A stretch of DNA of 7,214 nt from an uncultured Oscillospiraceae bacterium (lineage in GTDB: Bacteria; Bacillota; Clostridia; Oscillospirales; Ruminococcaceae). Under the pieces are notes generated by a model that was given only the letters and a program-made list of their open reading frames with translations, was not told the origin of the DNA and did no database searches. This document shows, in pieces, positions 1 through 5,358 of the stretch. The translations under genes were made by a program, and so were the position numbers. The DNA is taken from contig CATXYA010000072.1 of NCBI GenBank assembly GCA_958403605.1, positions 1 to 7,214 on the forward strand, given 5' to 3'. Every line of letters begins with the position of its first letter. The first letter of the stretch is position 1.

Positions 1-20
1 GCGCGCACCCGCCTGCCCAT
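1..20 (-). CDS. possible 5' end of a truncated gene (left edge)
   Basis: On the minus strand an ATG at 20-18 is preceded by GGGGAG (complement of 29-34) at 8 bases spacing, a reasonable ribosome site. Only six codons (M-G-R-R-V-R) lie inside the window, so no product can be named. No terminator hairpin is visible between the upstream gene's stop at 68 and this start, so the two could be co-transcribed. A chance ATG is quite possible. Confidence 0.2.
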
Positions 21-67
21 CCTGGCAACTCCCCAGCCGGATACGGCCGCGCAGAAGCCTGCCCTTC

Positions 68-499
68 TTACAAAAAGCTCTCCAGTTGGTCCGCGTACTC
101 GTTTTCCGCGTTTTGCAGGCGGTGCGCCAGAGCGATGGCGCCCACGTTGGCCTGGGGATTCTCCTTCAAAGCCTCCGTCAAGGTGGTGGCGCCCATGTGG
201 TTGCCCTCGATCAGCATCTCCGCCACGTTGCGGGGCGAGCGGTCCAGGATCGTCTTCATCTTCACGCCCATTTTGGCGCTCAGCTTCGTCATGGTGCTCT
301 CCTGCTTGGGCAGCTCGCCCTCCACGGCCAGCATGGCGCGGGCACGGTTCTGCAGGTCCTCATAGGTGCGGATGTGGCGCTGCAGCTCATTTTTCATGCG
401 CGGGTCCTCCACGCGGTCCATCAAGTCCTCGGCGGTGTGCTTGCCCATCTCGGCGTTGGTGGCGATCTCATTCAAAAGCTGAATGGTCTGTTCTTTCAT
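68..499 (-). CDS. ferritin-like / DUF2383-like four-helix small protein
   Basis: The product has 143 residues, is soluble, rich in E, K, A and N, and predicted by eye to be almost all helix; it has no signal peptide or membrane segment. Residues 9-55 follow the pattern of DUF2383/PA2169-type ferritin-like proteins: a helix, then Gly-Lys-His-x-Ala-Glu-Asp-Leu, a V-E-D-P-R-x-K turn at 30-36, and a second helix. The second half (about 70-143) gives two more helices and contains E98-G-N-H101, an ExxH arrangement such as ferritin-like proteins use for metal, although a complete di-iron set is not evident. The frame opens 11 codons further upstream, but the start at 499 is chosen because AAGGAGAG lies about 8 bases before it. 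The gene appears monocistronic or the first of a leftward unit. Family placement is from memory of the pattern; the function is unknown. Confidence 0.8.
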   Translation of the reverse strand: MKEQTIQLLNEIATNAEMGKHTAEDLMDRVEDPRMKNELQRHIRTYEDLQNRARAMLAVEGELPKQESTMTKLSAKMGVKMKTILDRSPRNVAEMLIEGNHMGATTLTEALKENPQANVGAIALAHRLQNAENEYADQLESFL

Positions 500-533
500 C
501 ACGGTCTCTCCTTTTTCCGGGGGCGCCTCCAAA

Positions 534-562
534 CCCGCAGCGGCAAAACGCGCTGCGCCGGG
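534..562 (-). other. possible leader hairpin of the 68-499 gene
   Basis: GCAGCG (537-542) pairs with CGCTGC (551-556) around an 8-base loop, and CCC (534-536) can pair with GGG (560-562) across a 3-base bulge. It lies inside the roughly 100-base predicted 5' leader of the minus-strand gene, about 35 bases before the start codon. There is no T-run, so it is not a terminator. In such GC-rich DNA a stem of this size may be accidental. Confidence 0.25.
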
Positions 563-587
563 GCGTCCGCCCTTGTTCGGTGATTAG

Positions 588-606
588 TGTGCCCCGTAGG
601 GACACA
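588..606. promoter_or_regulatory. inverted repeat at predicted transcription start (possible operator)
   Basis: TGTGCCCC-GTA-GGGACACA is an 8+8 inverted repeat with one mismatch (592 against 602). It spans about -7 to +12 of the predicted minus-strand promoter at 606-634, where a bound repressor would block transcription. A transcript starting near 599 would contain only one arm, so any role would be at the DNA level. The binding protein is unknown. Confidence 0.35.
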
Positions 607-634
607 TTTGATGCGCGCTGTCTAATTTTCTCAA
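606..634 (-). promoter_or_regulatory. sigma-A-type promoter for the 68-499 gene
   Basis: Reading the minus strand, TTGAGA (634-629, five of six matches to TTGACA) is followed by exactly 17 bases and then TCAAAT (611-606, four of six to TATAAT). The predicted start of transcription is near 599, giving a leader of about 100 bases. The spacing is ideal, but the -10 box is only moderate. Confidence 0.5.
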
Positions 635-696
635 ATTTCGCGTATCCGCGCGCAGAAAAATCGGCGGCTTCTCCAATGTTCGCCCGCACTTTAGTA

Positions 697-705
697 TGTT
701 ACAAT
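697..705 (+). promoter_or_regulatory. extended -10 promoter for the AlaX-type gene
   Basis: TGTTACAAT is an extended -10 box (TGn followed by TACAAT, five of six matches) in a local AT-rich patch. No good -35 box is seen at 16-18 bases, which is tolerated with an extended -10. Predicted transcription starts near 712, 25 bases before the start codon. Confidence 0.5.
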
Positions 706-736
706 AATAACAAATTTTGGAAGAGGGGCTGACAGG

Positions 737-1900
737 ATGCCGGGAACGAAGAAACTGTATGAGAAGGACGCCTACTGCACCCAGTTCTGCGCCCGGGTCG
801 TGTCCTGTGAGCCGCGCCCGGACGGCAATTTTTCTGTGGTGCTGTCCGAGACGGCCTTTTACCCCGAGGGCGGCGGCCAGCCCGCGGACCAGGGCGCGCT
901 GGGCGGCGCGGGGGTGTTGGATGTTCACGAGGCGGCGGGCGTGGTGACGCACGTCACCTCCACGCCCCTGCGCGTGGGCGAAATGGTGCAGGGCGACCTG
1001 GATTGGGCCCGCCGTTTCGCCCATATGCAGCAGCACACGGGCGAGCACATCGTCAGCGGCATCGTGCACAGCCAATACGGCTATGACAATGTGGGCTTCC
1101 ACATCGGCGGAGACGCCACCACCGTGGATTTCTCCGGCCCGCTGACGGCGGCGGAGGTGGACGCGCTGGAGGAAAACGCCAATTGGGTGGTGTGGAACAA
1201 CGTCCCCGTCACCGCCGCGGTGCCCGCGCCCGAAGAGCTGGCGGCCCTTTCCTACCGCAGCAAAAAGGCGCTGGAAGGGCCGGTGCGCATCGTCACTGTG
1301 GCGGAGACCGATTGCTGCGCCTGCTGCGGCACCCACGTGGCCCGCACGGGGCAGGTGGGGCTCATCAAAATTTTGAGCGCGCAGAGCTACAAGGGCGGCG
1401 TGCGGCTCACGCTGGTGTGCGGCGTGCGCGCGGCGCGGGATTACCGCGCCAAAATGGCGGCGCTGCACGCGGCGGGCACGGCGCTTTCCGCCGCGCCCGA
1501 GGCCGTGCCCCAGGCGGTGGAACGTCTGCTGGCCGAAAACGCCGCGCTGAAAGCCCGGCGCGCTGCCTTGGAGACCGAGGTGTTCGCCCTGCGCGCGCGG
1601 GAGTTTGCGGGCGCGCCCTATGCGCTGGTATTTGACGAGGGCCTCTCCGGCGACAGCCTGCGGCGGCTGTGCCTGGCGCTGTGCGCCCAGTGCCCCGGCG
1701 TGTGCGCGGCGTTTTGTCCGCGGGAGGGCGGCTTTGCCTATGCGGCGGGCCGTGCCGGGGGCGGCATGAAAGCCTTTGCGCAGCAGCTGAACGGGGCGCT
1801 GGCGGGCCGCGGTGGCGGCAGTGACACGCTGGTGCAGGGCACCGTACAGGCCGGGCGGGCGGCCGTGGAAGCTTTTTTTGCCAAAGCCTGTGAATCGTGA
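737..1900 (+). CDS. alaX: AlaX-type alanyl-tRNA editing protein with DHHA1 domain
   Basis: The 387-residue cytosolic protein is predicted to hydrolyse Ser or Gly mischarged on tRNA-Ala, acting in trans as a free-standing counterpart of the AlaRS editing domain. In order it has an AlaRS C-Ala-like beta domain with T39-A-F-Y-P-E-G-G-G-Q48 (about 1-90); the threonyl/alanyl second additional domain with zinc-ligand pairs H100-T-G-E-H104 and C196-C-G-T-H200; a likely coiled coil of heptad-like Leu/Ala at about 255-290; and a DHHA1 tail (about 290-387) with its glycine-rich GRGGG...QG signature at 358-368. This matches the long AlaX class, and all four expected zinc ligands are present. The aminoacylation domain of AlaRS is absent, so it is not an alaS fragment; the start has AGAGGGG 9-10 bases upstream. 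Its own promoter lies at 697-705 and its terminator at 1908-1956. Confidence 0.93.
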   Translation: MPGTKKLYEKDAYCTQFCARVVSCEPRPDGNFSVVLSETAFYPEGGGQPADQGALGGAGVLDVHEAAGVVTHVTSTPLRVGEMVQGDLDWARRFAHMQQHTGEHIVSGIVHSQYGYDNVGFHIGGDATTVDFSGPLTAAEVDALEENANWVVWNNVPVTAAVPAPEELAALSYRSKKALEGPVRIVTVAETDCCACCGTHVARTGQVGLIKILSAQSYKGGVRLTLVCGVRAARDYRAKMAALHAAGTALSAAPEAVPQAVERLLAENAALKARRAALETEVFALRAREFAGAPYALVFDEGLSGDSLRRLCLALCAQCPGVCAAFCPREGGFAYAAGRAGGGMKAFAQQLNGALAGRGGGSDTLVQGTVQAGRAAVEAFFAKACES

Positions 1901-1906
1901 TACAAT
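1878..1906 (+). promoter_or_regulatory. promoter of the AI-2E-family gene, inside the end of alaX
   Basis: TTGCCA (1878-1883, five of six) is followed by 17 bases and TACAAT (1901-1906, five of six), with TGA just before the -10 forming an extended -10. Together these make it one of the best promoter matches in the window. It overlaps the last codons of the AlaX gene. The predicted start is near 1912-1914, inside the left arm of the hairpin at 1908-1956. Confidence 0.6.
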
Positions 1907-1907
1907 A

Positions 1908-1956
1908 GCGGACAAAGGGACGCGGCGCAACAAAGGCCGCGCCTTTGTCCGCTTTT
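1908..1956 (+). terminator. intrinsic terminator of the AlaX-type gene
   Basis: An outer stem GCGGACAAAGG (1908-1918) / CCTTTGTCCGC (1942-1952) encloses, after a two-base bulge, an inner stem CGCGGC (1921-1926) / GCCGCG (1936-1941). A TTTT run follows directly. The stem is very strong and the T-run short. It begins 7 bases after the AlaX stop codon. Confidence 0.85.
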
Positions 1957-1979
1957 ACATTTGATAAAGGGGAATGGCT

Positions 1980-3182
1980 ATGGATCTCAACAAGACCACT
2001 ATGAAAAAGATCTTTTTGCTGCTGGGCGGCGCGGTGACGCTGTATTGGGCCCTGGAGCATCTGGATGTGCTGTGGGAGGCCCTGTGCTGGGGCGCAAGGC
2101 TGCTGTTCCCGCTGTTTTTGGGCTTCTGCATCGCCTTTGTGCTCAACGTGCCCATGCGCGCGCTGGAAAAACACGTGCTGGTGGCGCCCAAATACAAAAA
2201 GCTGGCGAAGCTGCGGCGGCCCGTCTGCATCCTGCTGGCGCTGCTGTTCATCGTGGCCGTGCTGGCTGTGGTGCTGGTGCTGGTCATCCCGGAATTCGTC
2301 AACGCCTTCGGCGTGCTGGCCAGCGCCGTGCCCAAATTCATCGATAACGCCATGGTGTGGGCCAACGCCCACGCCGACGAGTGGCCCGCCGTGCAGGCGT
2401 GGCTGGCCGATCTGCAGATCGACTGGGCCGGCGTGGGCAAAACGCTGATGAGCTACGTCAGCTCCAGCGCGGGCAACTTGGTGGGCGGCACGGTGCAGGT
2501 GGCTTCCAGCCTGGTGGGCGGCGTCACCAATTTCACCATCGCTTTCATCCTGGCGCTGTATATCCTGTTGGGCAAGGAAAAGCTGAAACAGCAGGTGCGC
2601 GCGGTGTGCCGGGCGTTCCTGCCCGCCAAGGCCGCGGCCTGGCTGGAGGGCGTCACCCATCTGGCCGCCACCACCTTTGCCAATTTCGTCTCCGGCCAGT
2701 GCATCGAGGCGTGCATCCTGGGCGTGCTGTGCTGGTTGGGTATGGTGCTTTTTCGTCTGCCGTATGCGCCTATGGTGGGCGCGCTGGTGGGGGTGCTGGC
2801 CCTGGTGCCCATTGTGGGCGCGTTCGTCAGCATGGCCGTGGGCGCGTTCATGATCTTGATGGTCAACCCCTTGCAGGCGCTCATTTTTGTGCTGGTGCTC
2901 CTGGTGATCCAGCAGATCGAGGGCAACGTTATTTACCCGAAGGTAGTGGGCTCTAAGGTGGGCCTGCCCGGCATTTGGGTGCTCAGCGCCGTCACCATCT
3001 GCGGCAGCTTGATGGGAATCGCGGGCATGCTGTTCGCCGTGCCGGTGTGCAGCATTTTGTACGCGCTGACGCGCTCGGCCACCCAGCGCCGCCTTCTGCT
3101 GCGCGGTATCGATTACGACGCCTGCGCCGACCCGCTGCCCCCAGACCCGGAGCTTTCGCAGCCGGAACCGCCCAAGGCTTGA
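1980..3182 (+). CDS. AI-2E/PerM-family multispanning membrane protein
   Basis: The 400-residue product is an integral membrane protein of the AI-2E transporter family (old name UPF0118/PerM). Hydrophobic segments lie at about 10-27, 39-57, 82-104, 171-197, 238-258, 262-295 (probably two), 299-313 and 331-362. Family landmarks include F53-V-L-N-V-P-M-R-A-L-E-K64 after the second segment and E314-G-N-V-I-Y-P-K-V-V-G324 leading into G-L-P-G-I-W-V-L. A soluble, weakly hydrophobic stretch at about 105-165 and a Pro-rich cytoplasmic tail after 375 are also typical. An ATG at 1974 sits only one base from the AAAGGGG ribosome site, so the ATG at 1980 (7 bases away) is chosen. Family members export autoinducer-2 or act as ion antiporters; the substrate here cannot be told. 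The gene is monocistronic between two terminators. Confidence 0.92.
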   Translation: MDLNKTTMKKIFLLLGGAVTLYWALEHLDVLWEALCWGARLLFPLFLGFCIAFVLNVPMRALEKHVLVAPKYKKLAKLRRPVCILLALLFIVAVLAVVLVLVIPEFVNAFGVLASAVPKFIDNAMVWANAHADEWPAVQAWLADLQIDWAGVGKTLMSYVSSSAGNLVGGTVQVASSLVGGVTNFTIAFILALYILLGKEKLKQQVRAVCRAFLPAKAAAWLEGVTHLAATTFANFVSGQCIEACILGVLCWLGMVLFRLPYAPMVGALVGVLALVPIVGAFVSMAVGAFMILMVNPLQALIFVLVLLVIQQIEGNVIYPKVVGSKVGLPGIWVLSAVTICGSLMGIAGMLFAVPVCSILYALTRSATQRRLLLRGIDYDACADPLPPDPELSQPEPPKA

Positions 3183-3203
3183 GGACAAGAAATAGGAATG
3201 GAA

Positions 3204-3239
3204 AAGGACGCCCCGGTGCAAACCGGGGCGTCCTTCTTT
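3204..3239. terminator. bidirectional intrinsic terminator between convergent genes
   Basis: A perfect 14-base stem (3204-3217 with 3222-3235) carries a GCAA loop, a GNRA-type tetraloop. On the plus strand it runs into TTCTTT and ends the AI-2E-family gene. On the minus strand it is followed by TTTTCC and can end the MarR gene, whose stop is at 3256. Confidence 0.9.
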
Positions 3240-3255
3240 ATGATGCGGAGAAGTT

Positions 3256-3678
3256 TTACGGCAAGGTCGCGGCCCGGTCGGCCAGGCGGTCCAGCAGGGT
3301 CTCCAATGTCTCCAGTTCCTCCGGGGTGAAGCCGTCGGTGAGCAGTGCGCGCCAGCGGTGCATGGTGTCCCGCACCACGGGCAGGGCGGTCCGCATCTTT
3401 TCCGTGGGGTATACCTCGATGGTCCGCCGGTCTGTTTCGCTGCGGCGGCGCTGGATGAACCCCGCCTCCTCCAGCAGCGCCAGCTGCCGGGTGACGCTGC
3501 TGCGGTTGACAAACAGGCGCTGGGCCAGCTGATCCTGGGTGATGCCCGGTGCGGCGCAGATCTCGGGCACGTAGGGCGCCTGATAGCCGTTGAGCCCGAG
3601 GCTTGCCAGCTCCTCGTCGCGGTACAGCGCGGCGCACCGGGAAACGACGTTGATGCTCTTCATAAAATGCCGGCTCAT
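3256..3678 (-). CDS. MarR-family transcriptional regulator
   Basis: The 140-residue protein has the MarR layout: N-terminal dimerisation helices (1-40), a winged helix-turn-helix at about 46-94 and C-terminal dimerisation helices (95-138). The HTH reads I46-T-Q-D-Q-L-A-Q-R-L, with recognition helix N58-R-S-S-V-T-R-Q-L-A-L-L-E-E-A-G73 and a wing with R78-R-S-E-T-D-R-R85, including the conserved D-R-R. It probably acts as a dimeric repressor released by a small ligand or by oxidation; C15 and C41 are the only cysteines. The frame extends upstream to 3819, but the start at 3678 is chosen because GGAGG lies 8 bases before it and the upstream extension does not look like protein. It has its own promoter (3724-3752) with a palindrome just downstream, suggesting self-repression. 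No obvious target gene sits beside it, since the nearest upstream unit ends in a terminator. Confidence 0.93.
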   Translation of the reverse strand: MSRHFMKSINVVSRCAALYRDEELASLGLNGYQAPYVPEICAAPGITQDQLAQRLFVNRSSVTRQLALLEEAGFIQRRRSETDRRTIEVYPTEKMRTALPVVRDTMHRWRALLTDGFTPEELETLETLLDRLADRAATLP

Positions 3679-3696
3679 GGGACCTTCCTCCAACTC

Positions 3697-3710
3697 GTTG
3701 CGCATGCAAC
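3697..3710. promoter_or_regulatory. GTTGC-N4-GCAAC palindrome, likely MarR operator
   Basis: GTTGC (3697-3701) and GCAAC (3706-3710) form a 5+5 inverted repeat around GCAT. TTGC...GCAA half-sites are common among MarR-family operators. It lies at about +8 to +21 relative to the predicted start of the marR transcript and upstream of its ribosome site, a position suited to autorepression. Confidence 0.5.
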
Positions 3711-3723
3711 TATTCCACCAGAT

Positions 3724-3752
3724 AGGATACCCGTTTCCGCCCGCCGTGTCAA
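3724..3752 (-). promoter_or_regulatory. sigma-A-type promoter of the MarR gene
   Basis: On the minus strand a perfect TTGACA (3752-3747) is followed by 17 bases and TATCCT (3729-3724, four of six matches to TATAAT). Predicted transcription starts near 3717, giving a leader of about 40 bases that carries the palindrome at 3697-3710. Confidence 0.65.
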
Positions 3753-3817
3753 GATAAAAAAATAACAAATACGGGAATGAAAGGGGATGGCGTGCGCCCC
3801 CTCCCGTTCCTCCAGGC

Positions 3818-3853
3818 AAAAAAAGAAAGGCGCGTTTTGCAAACGCGCCTTTC
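3818..3853 (-). terminator. intrinsic terminator of the xth-lipoprotein-uppP unit
   Basis: GAAAGGCGCGTTT (3825-3837) pairs perfectly with AAACGCGCCTTTC (3841-3853) around a 3-base loop. On the minus strand seven T residues (complement of 3818-3824) follow directly. It lies 16 bases after the uppP stop codon and isolates the downstream marR promoter. Confidence 0.92.
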
Positions 3854-3869
3854 CATCTTGCGGTGCTTT

Positions 3870-4736
3870 TTACCCCAGCATCGGCTTCAGCAGGAAGAAG
3901 TACGCCAGCACCACCGCGCCCAGCGCGATGCGGTACCAGCCGAACACCTTGAAGTCGTGCTTTTTCACGTAGCCCATCAAAAACTTGATGGACGCCATCG
4001 ACACGGCAAAGGCCGTCACGCAGCCCACCAGCAGGATGGAAAGCTCCGTGCCCGTGAAATCGAAGCCGAATTTCAGCACCTTGATGAAGCTGGCGCCGAA
4101 CATGACGGGGATCGCCAGGAAAAATGTGAACTCCGCCGCCAGCGTGCGCGTGCAGCCCAGCAGCATGGCGCCCAAAATGGTGGCGCCCGAGCGCGAGGTG
4201 CCGGGCACCAGGCTCAGCACCTGGAACAGGCCGATGCCCAGCGCAACCTTATAAGTAAGGTCGGACAGCTCGCACAGGCGTGGCTCCTGATGGCGGTTCT
4301 CCATCCACAAAAACAGCACGCCGTATAAGATTAGCATGGCCGCCACCACCGTCGGGTTGTGCAGATGCTCGGTCATCCAGTCGTCCAGCGGCAGGCCGAT
4401 GATCATGGCGGGCAGGATGGCCACCAGCACCTTGAACCACATCTGCCACACGTCCACACGGCACCAGCCGCGCACGAAATAGCGCCCGAAGCCCTCGTTG
4501 TTGTGACGCACCGCGCCCGTGTACCGGAACGGCCACAGCTTGCTCCAAAACAGCACCACTACGGCCAGAATGGCCCCTAGCTGGATGACCACGTCGAACA
4601 TCTCTTTGAATTCGCCGCTGACGCCGAGCTGGATGAATTCATCCGCTAAAATGAGGTGCCCCGTGCTGGAGACGGGCAGCCACTCGGTGACGCCCTCCAC
4701 GATGCCCAGGATCACGGCTTTGATAAGATCGAACAA
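3870..4736 (-). CDS. uppP: undecaprenyl-diphosphatase UppP (BacA family)
   Basis: The 288-residue membrane enzyme removes a phosphate from undecaprenyl diphosphate on the outer face of the cytoplasmic membrane. This recycles the lipid carrier for peptidoglycan and other wall polymers, and overexpression in other bacteria gives bacitracin resistance. Signatures are E14-G-V-T-E18 followed by W-L-P-V-S-S-T-G-H27 (the ExxxE motif and catalytic His) and P178-G-T-S-R-S-G184 with essential R182. Hydrophobic segments fill most of the remainder, and the length is normal for the family. The start codon is TTG (complement of 4734-4736): no in-frame ATG fits, GGGA lies 5 bases upstream, and F-D-L-I-K-A aligns with the usual N-terminus. 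It is the last gene of a leftward unit, 36 bases after the lipoprotein gene. Confidence 0.96.
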   Translation of the reverse strand: MFDLIKAVILGIVEGVTEWLPVSSTGHLILADEFIQLGVSGEFKEMFDVVIQLGAILAVVVLFWSKLWPFRYTGAVRHNNEGFGRYFVRGWCRVDVWQMWFKVLVAILPAMIIGLPLDDWMTEHLHNPTVVAAMLILYGVLFLWMENRHQEPRLCELSDLTYKVALGIGLFQVLSLVPGTSRSGATILGAMLLGCTRTLAAEFTFFLAIPVMFGASFIKVLKFGFDFTGTELSILLVGCVTAFAVSMASIKFLMGYVKKHDFKVFGWYRIALGAVVLAYFFLLKPMLG

Positions 4737-4772
4737 ATGATTCCCTTCCCTTCTGCTTCCGGTTTGCCCCGC

Positions 4773-5330
4773 TCAGGCCGTGGGACGGACGGTGACGGCG
4801 GTGACGCGAGCGTAGCCCGCCAGCTTCTCCGGCGTCTCATAGGCGGAGGGCGCAAACACTTCCACGGTGCCGTCCGCGCTTTCGATGTACAAGTACAGCG
4901 GCGTCTCGGTGTCCAGCGCCAGCGCCGCAGGCTCGGTCAGCCACGTCTCGGTGCAGCCGGAGCCCGCGGGCAATTCACCGAAGGTCAGATCGCCCTCCAC
5001 GCGGGAAGCTGCGCCGCCCACCGCAGCATATACCAGCTCGCCCCGGCCCGCCACACGCAGGCACAGGCGGCTGCCCGCAACACCGCCCATAGTCATCTCG
5101 CCCTGCCAGGCGCCGTCCACCAAAGACCATTGCATTATGTCCAGCTGCGTGGCCCCTTGCGGCAGTGCCAGATCGAACAGCTGCGTGCGGTCCCCGGCTT
5201 CCACCAGCTCCACCAGCTGCACTTCCCGCTCGGTCAGCTGGGCGGGGCGCACCTGCGCGGCTTTGGCCCCACAGGCCGTCAACACCAGGGCCAGCGCACA
5301 GGCGGCCAAGGCAAAGATCTGTTTTTTCAT
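4773..5330 (-). CDS. small secreted lipoprotein of unknown function
   Basis: The 185-residue protein begins with K2-K3, a hydrophobic core (5-17) and a lipobox L17-T-A-C20-G, so it should be exported, lipidated at C20 and anchored to the outer face of the cytoplasmic membrane. After the linker (A-K-A-A-Q) the mature part of about 165 residues looks like a beta-rich domain with many short strands, a single pair of non-lipid cysteines (C90 and C126) and no catalytic motif I recognise. AAGGAGGA about 6 bases upstream fixes the start. The gene lies 28 bases after xth and 36 bases before uppP, so it is probably co-transcribed with both. Its position beside a lipid-carrier phosphatase hints at an envelope role, but this is only context. 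I do not recognise the family. Confidence 0.88.
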   Translation of the reverse strand: MKKQIFALAACALALVLTACGAKAAQVRPAQLTEREVQLVELVEAGDRTQLFDLALPQGATQLDIMQWSLVDGAWQGEMTMGGVAGSRLCLRVAGRGELVYAAVGGAASRVEGDLTFGELPAGSGCTETWLTEPAALALDTETPLYLYIESADGTVEVFAPSAYETPEKLAGYARVTAVTVRPTA

Positions 5331-5358
5331 GGCTTCCTCCTTGATGTTTATGCGCCGG

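Noticed and set aside
584..1933. A 449-codon minus-strand open frame opposite the AlaX-type gene
   Set aside because: Composition is Arg/His/Ala/Gly-rich with no domain, and it is fully antisense to a gene with intact catalytic motifs.
3204..3235. The perfect 14-base hairpin considered as an attachment site or repeat element
   Set aside because: It lies between the ends of two convergent genes with T-runs on both strands, which is fully explained by a bidirectional terminator.
1407..3512. A 701-codon open frame on the minus strand opposite the AlaX, AI-2E and MarR genes
   Set aside because: Its product is low-complexity, rich in His, Gln, Arg and Ala, crosses three well-supported genes and a bidirectional terminator, and has no recognisable domain. 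It is a by-product of GC-rich codon bias.
3679..3819. N-terminal extension of the MarR gene up to 3819
   Set aside because: The extension runs through the promoter and palindrome, looks unlike MarR proteins, and the ATG at 3678 has a good ribosome site.
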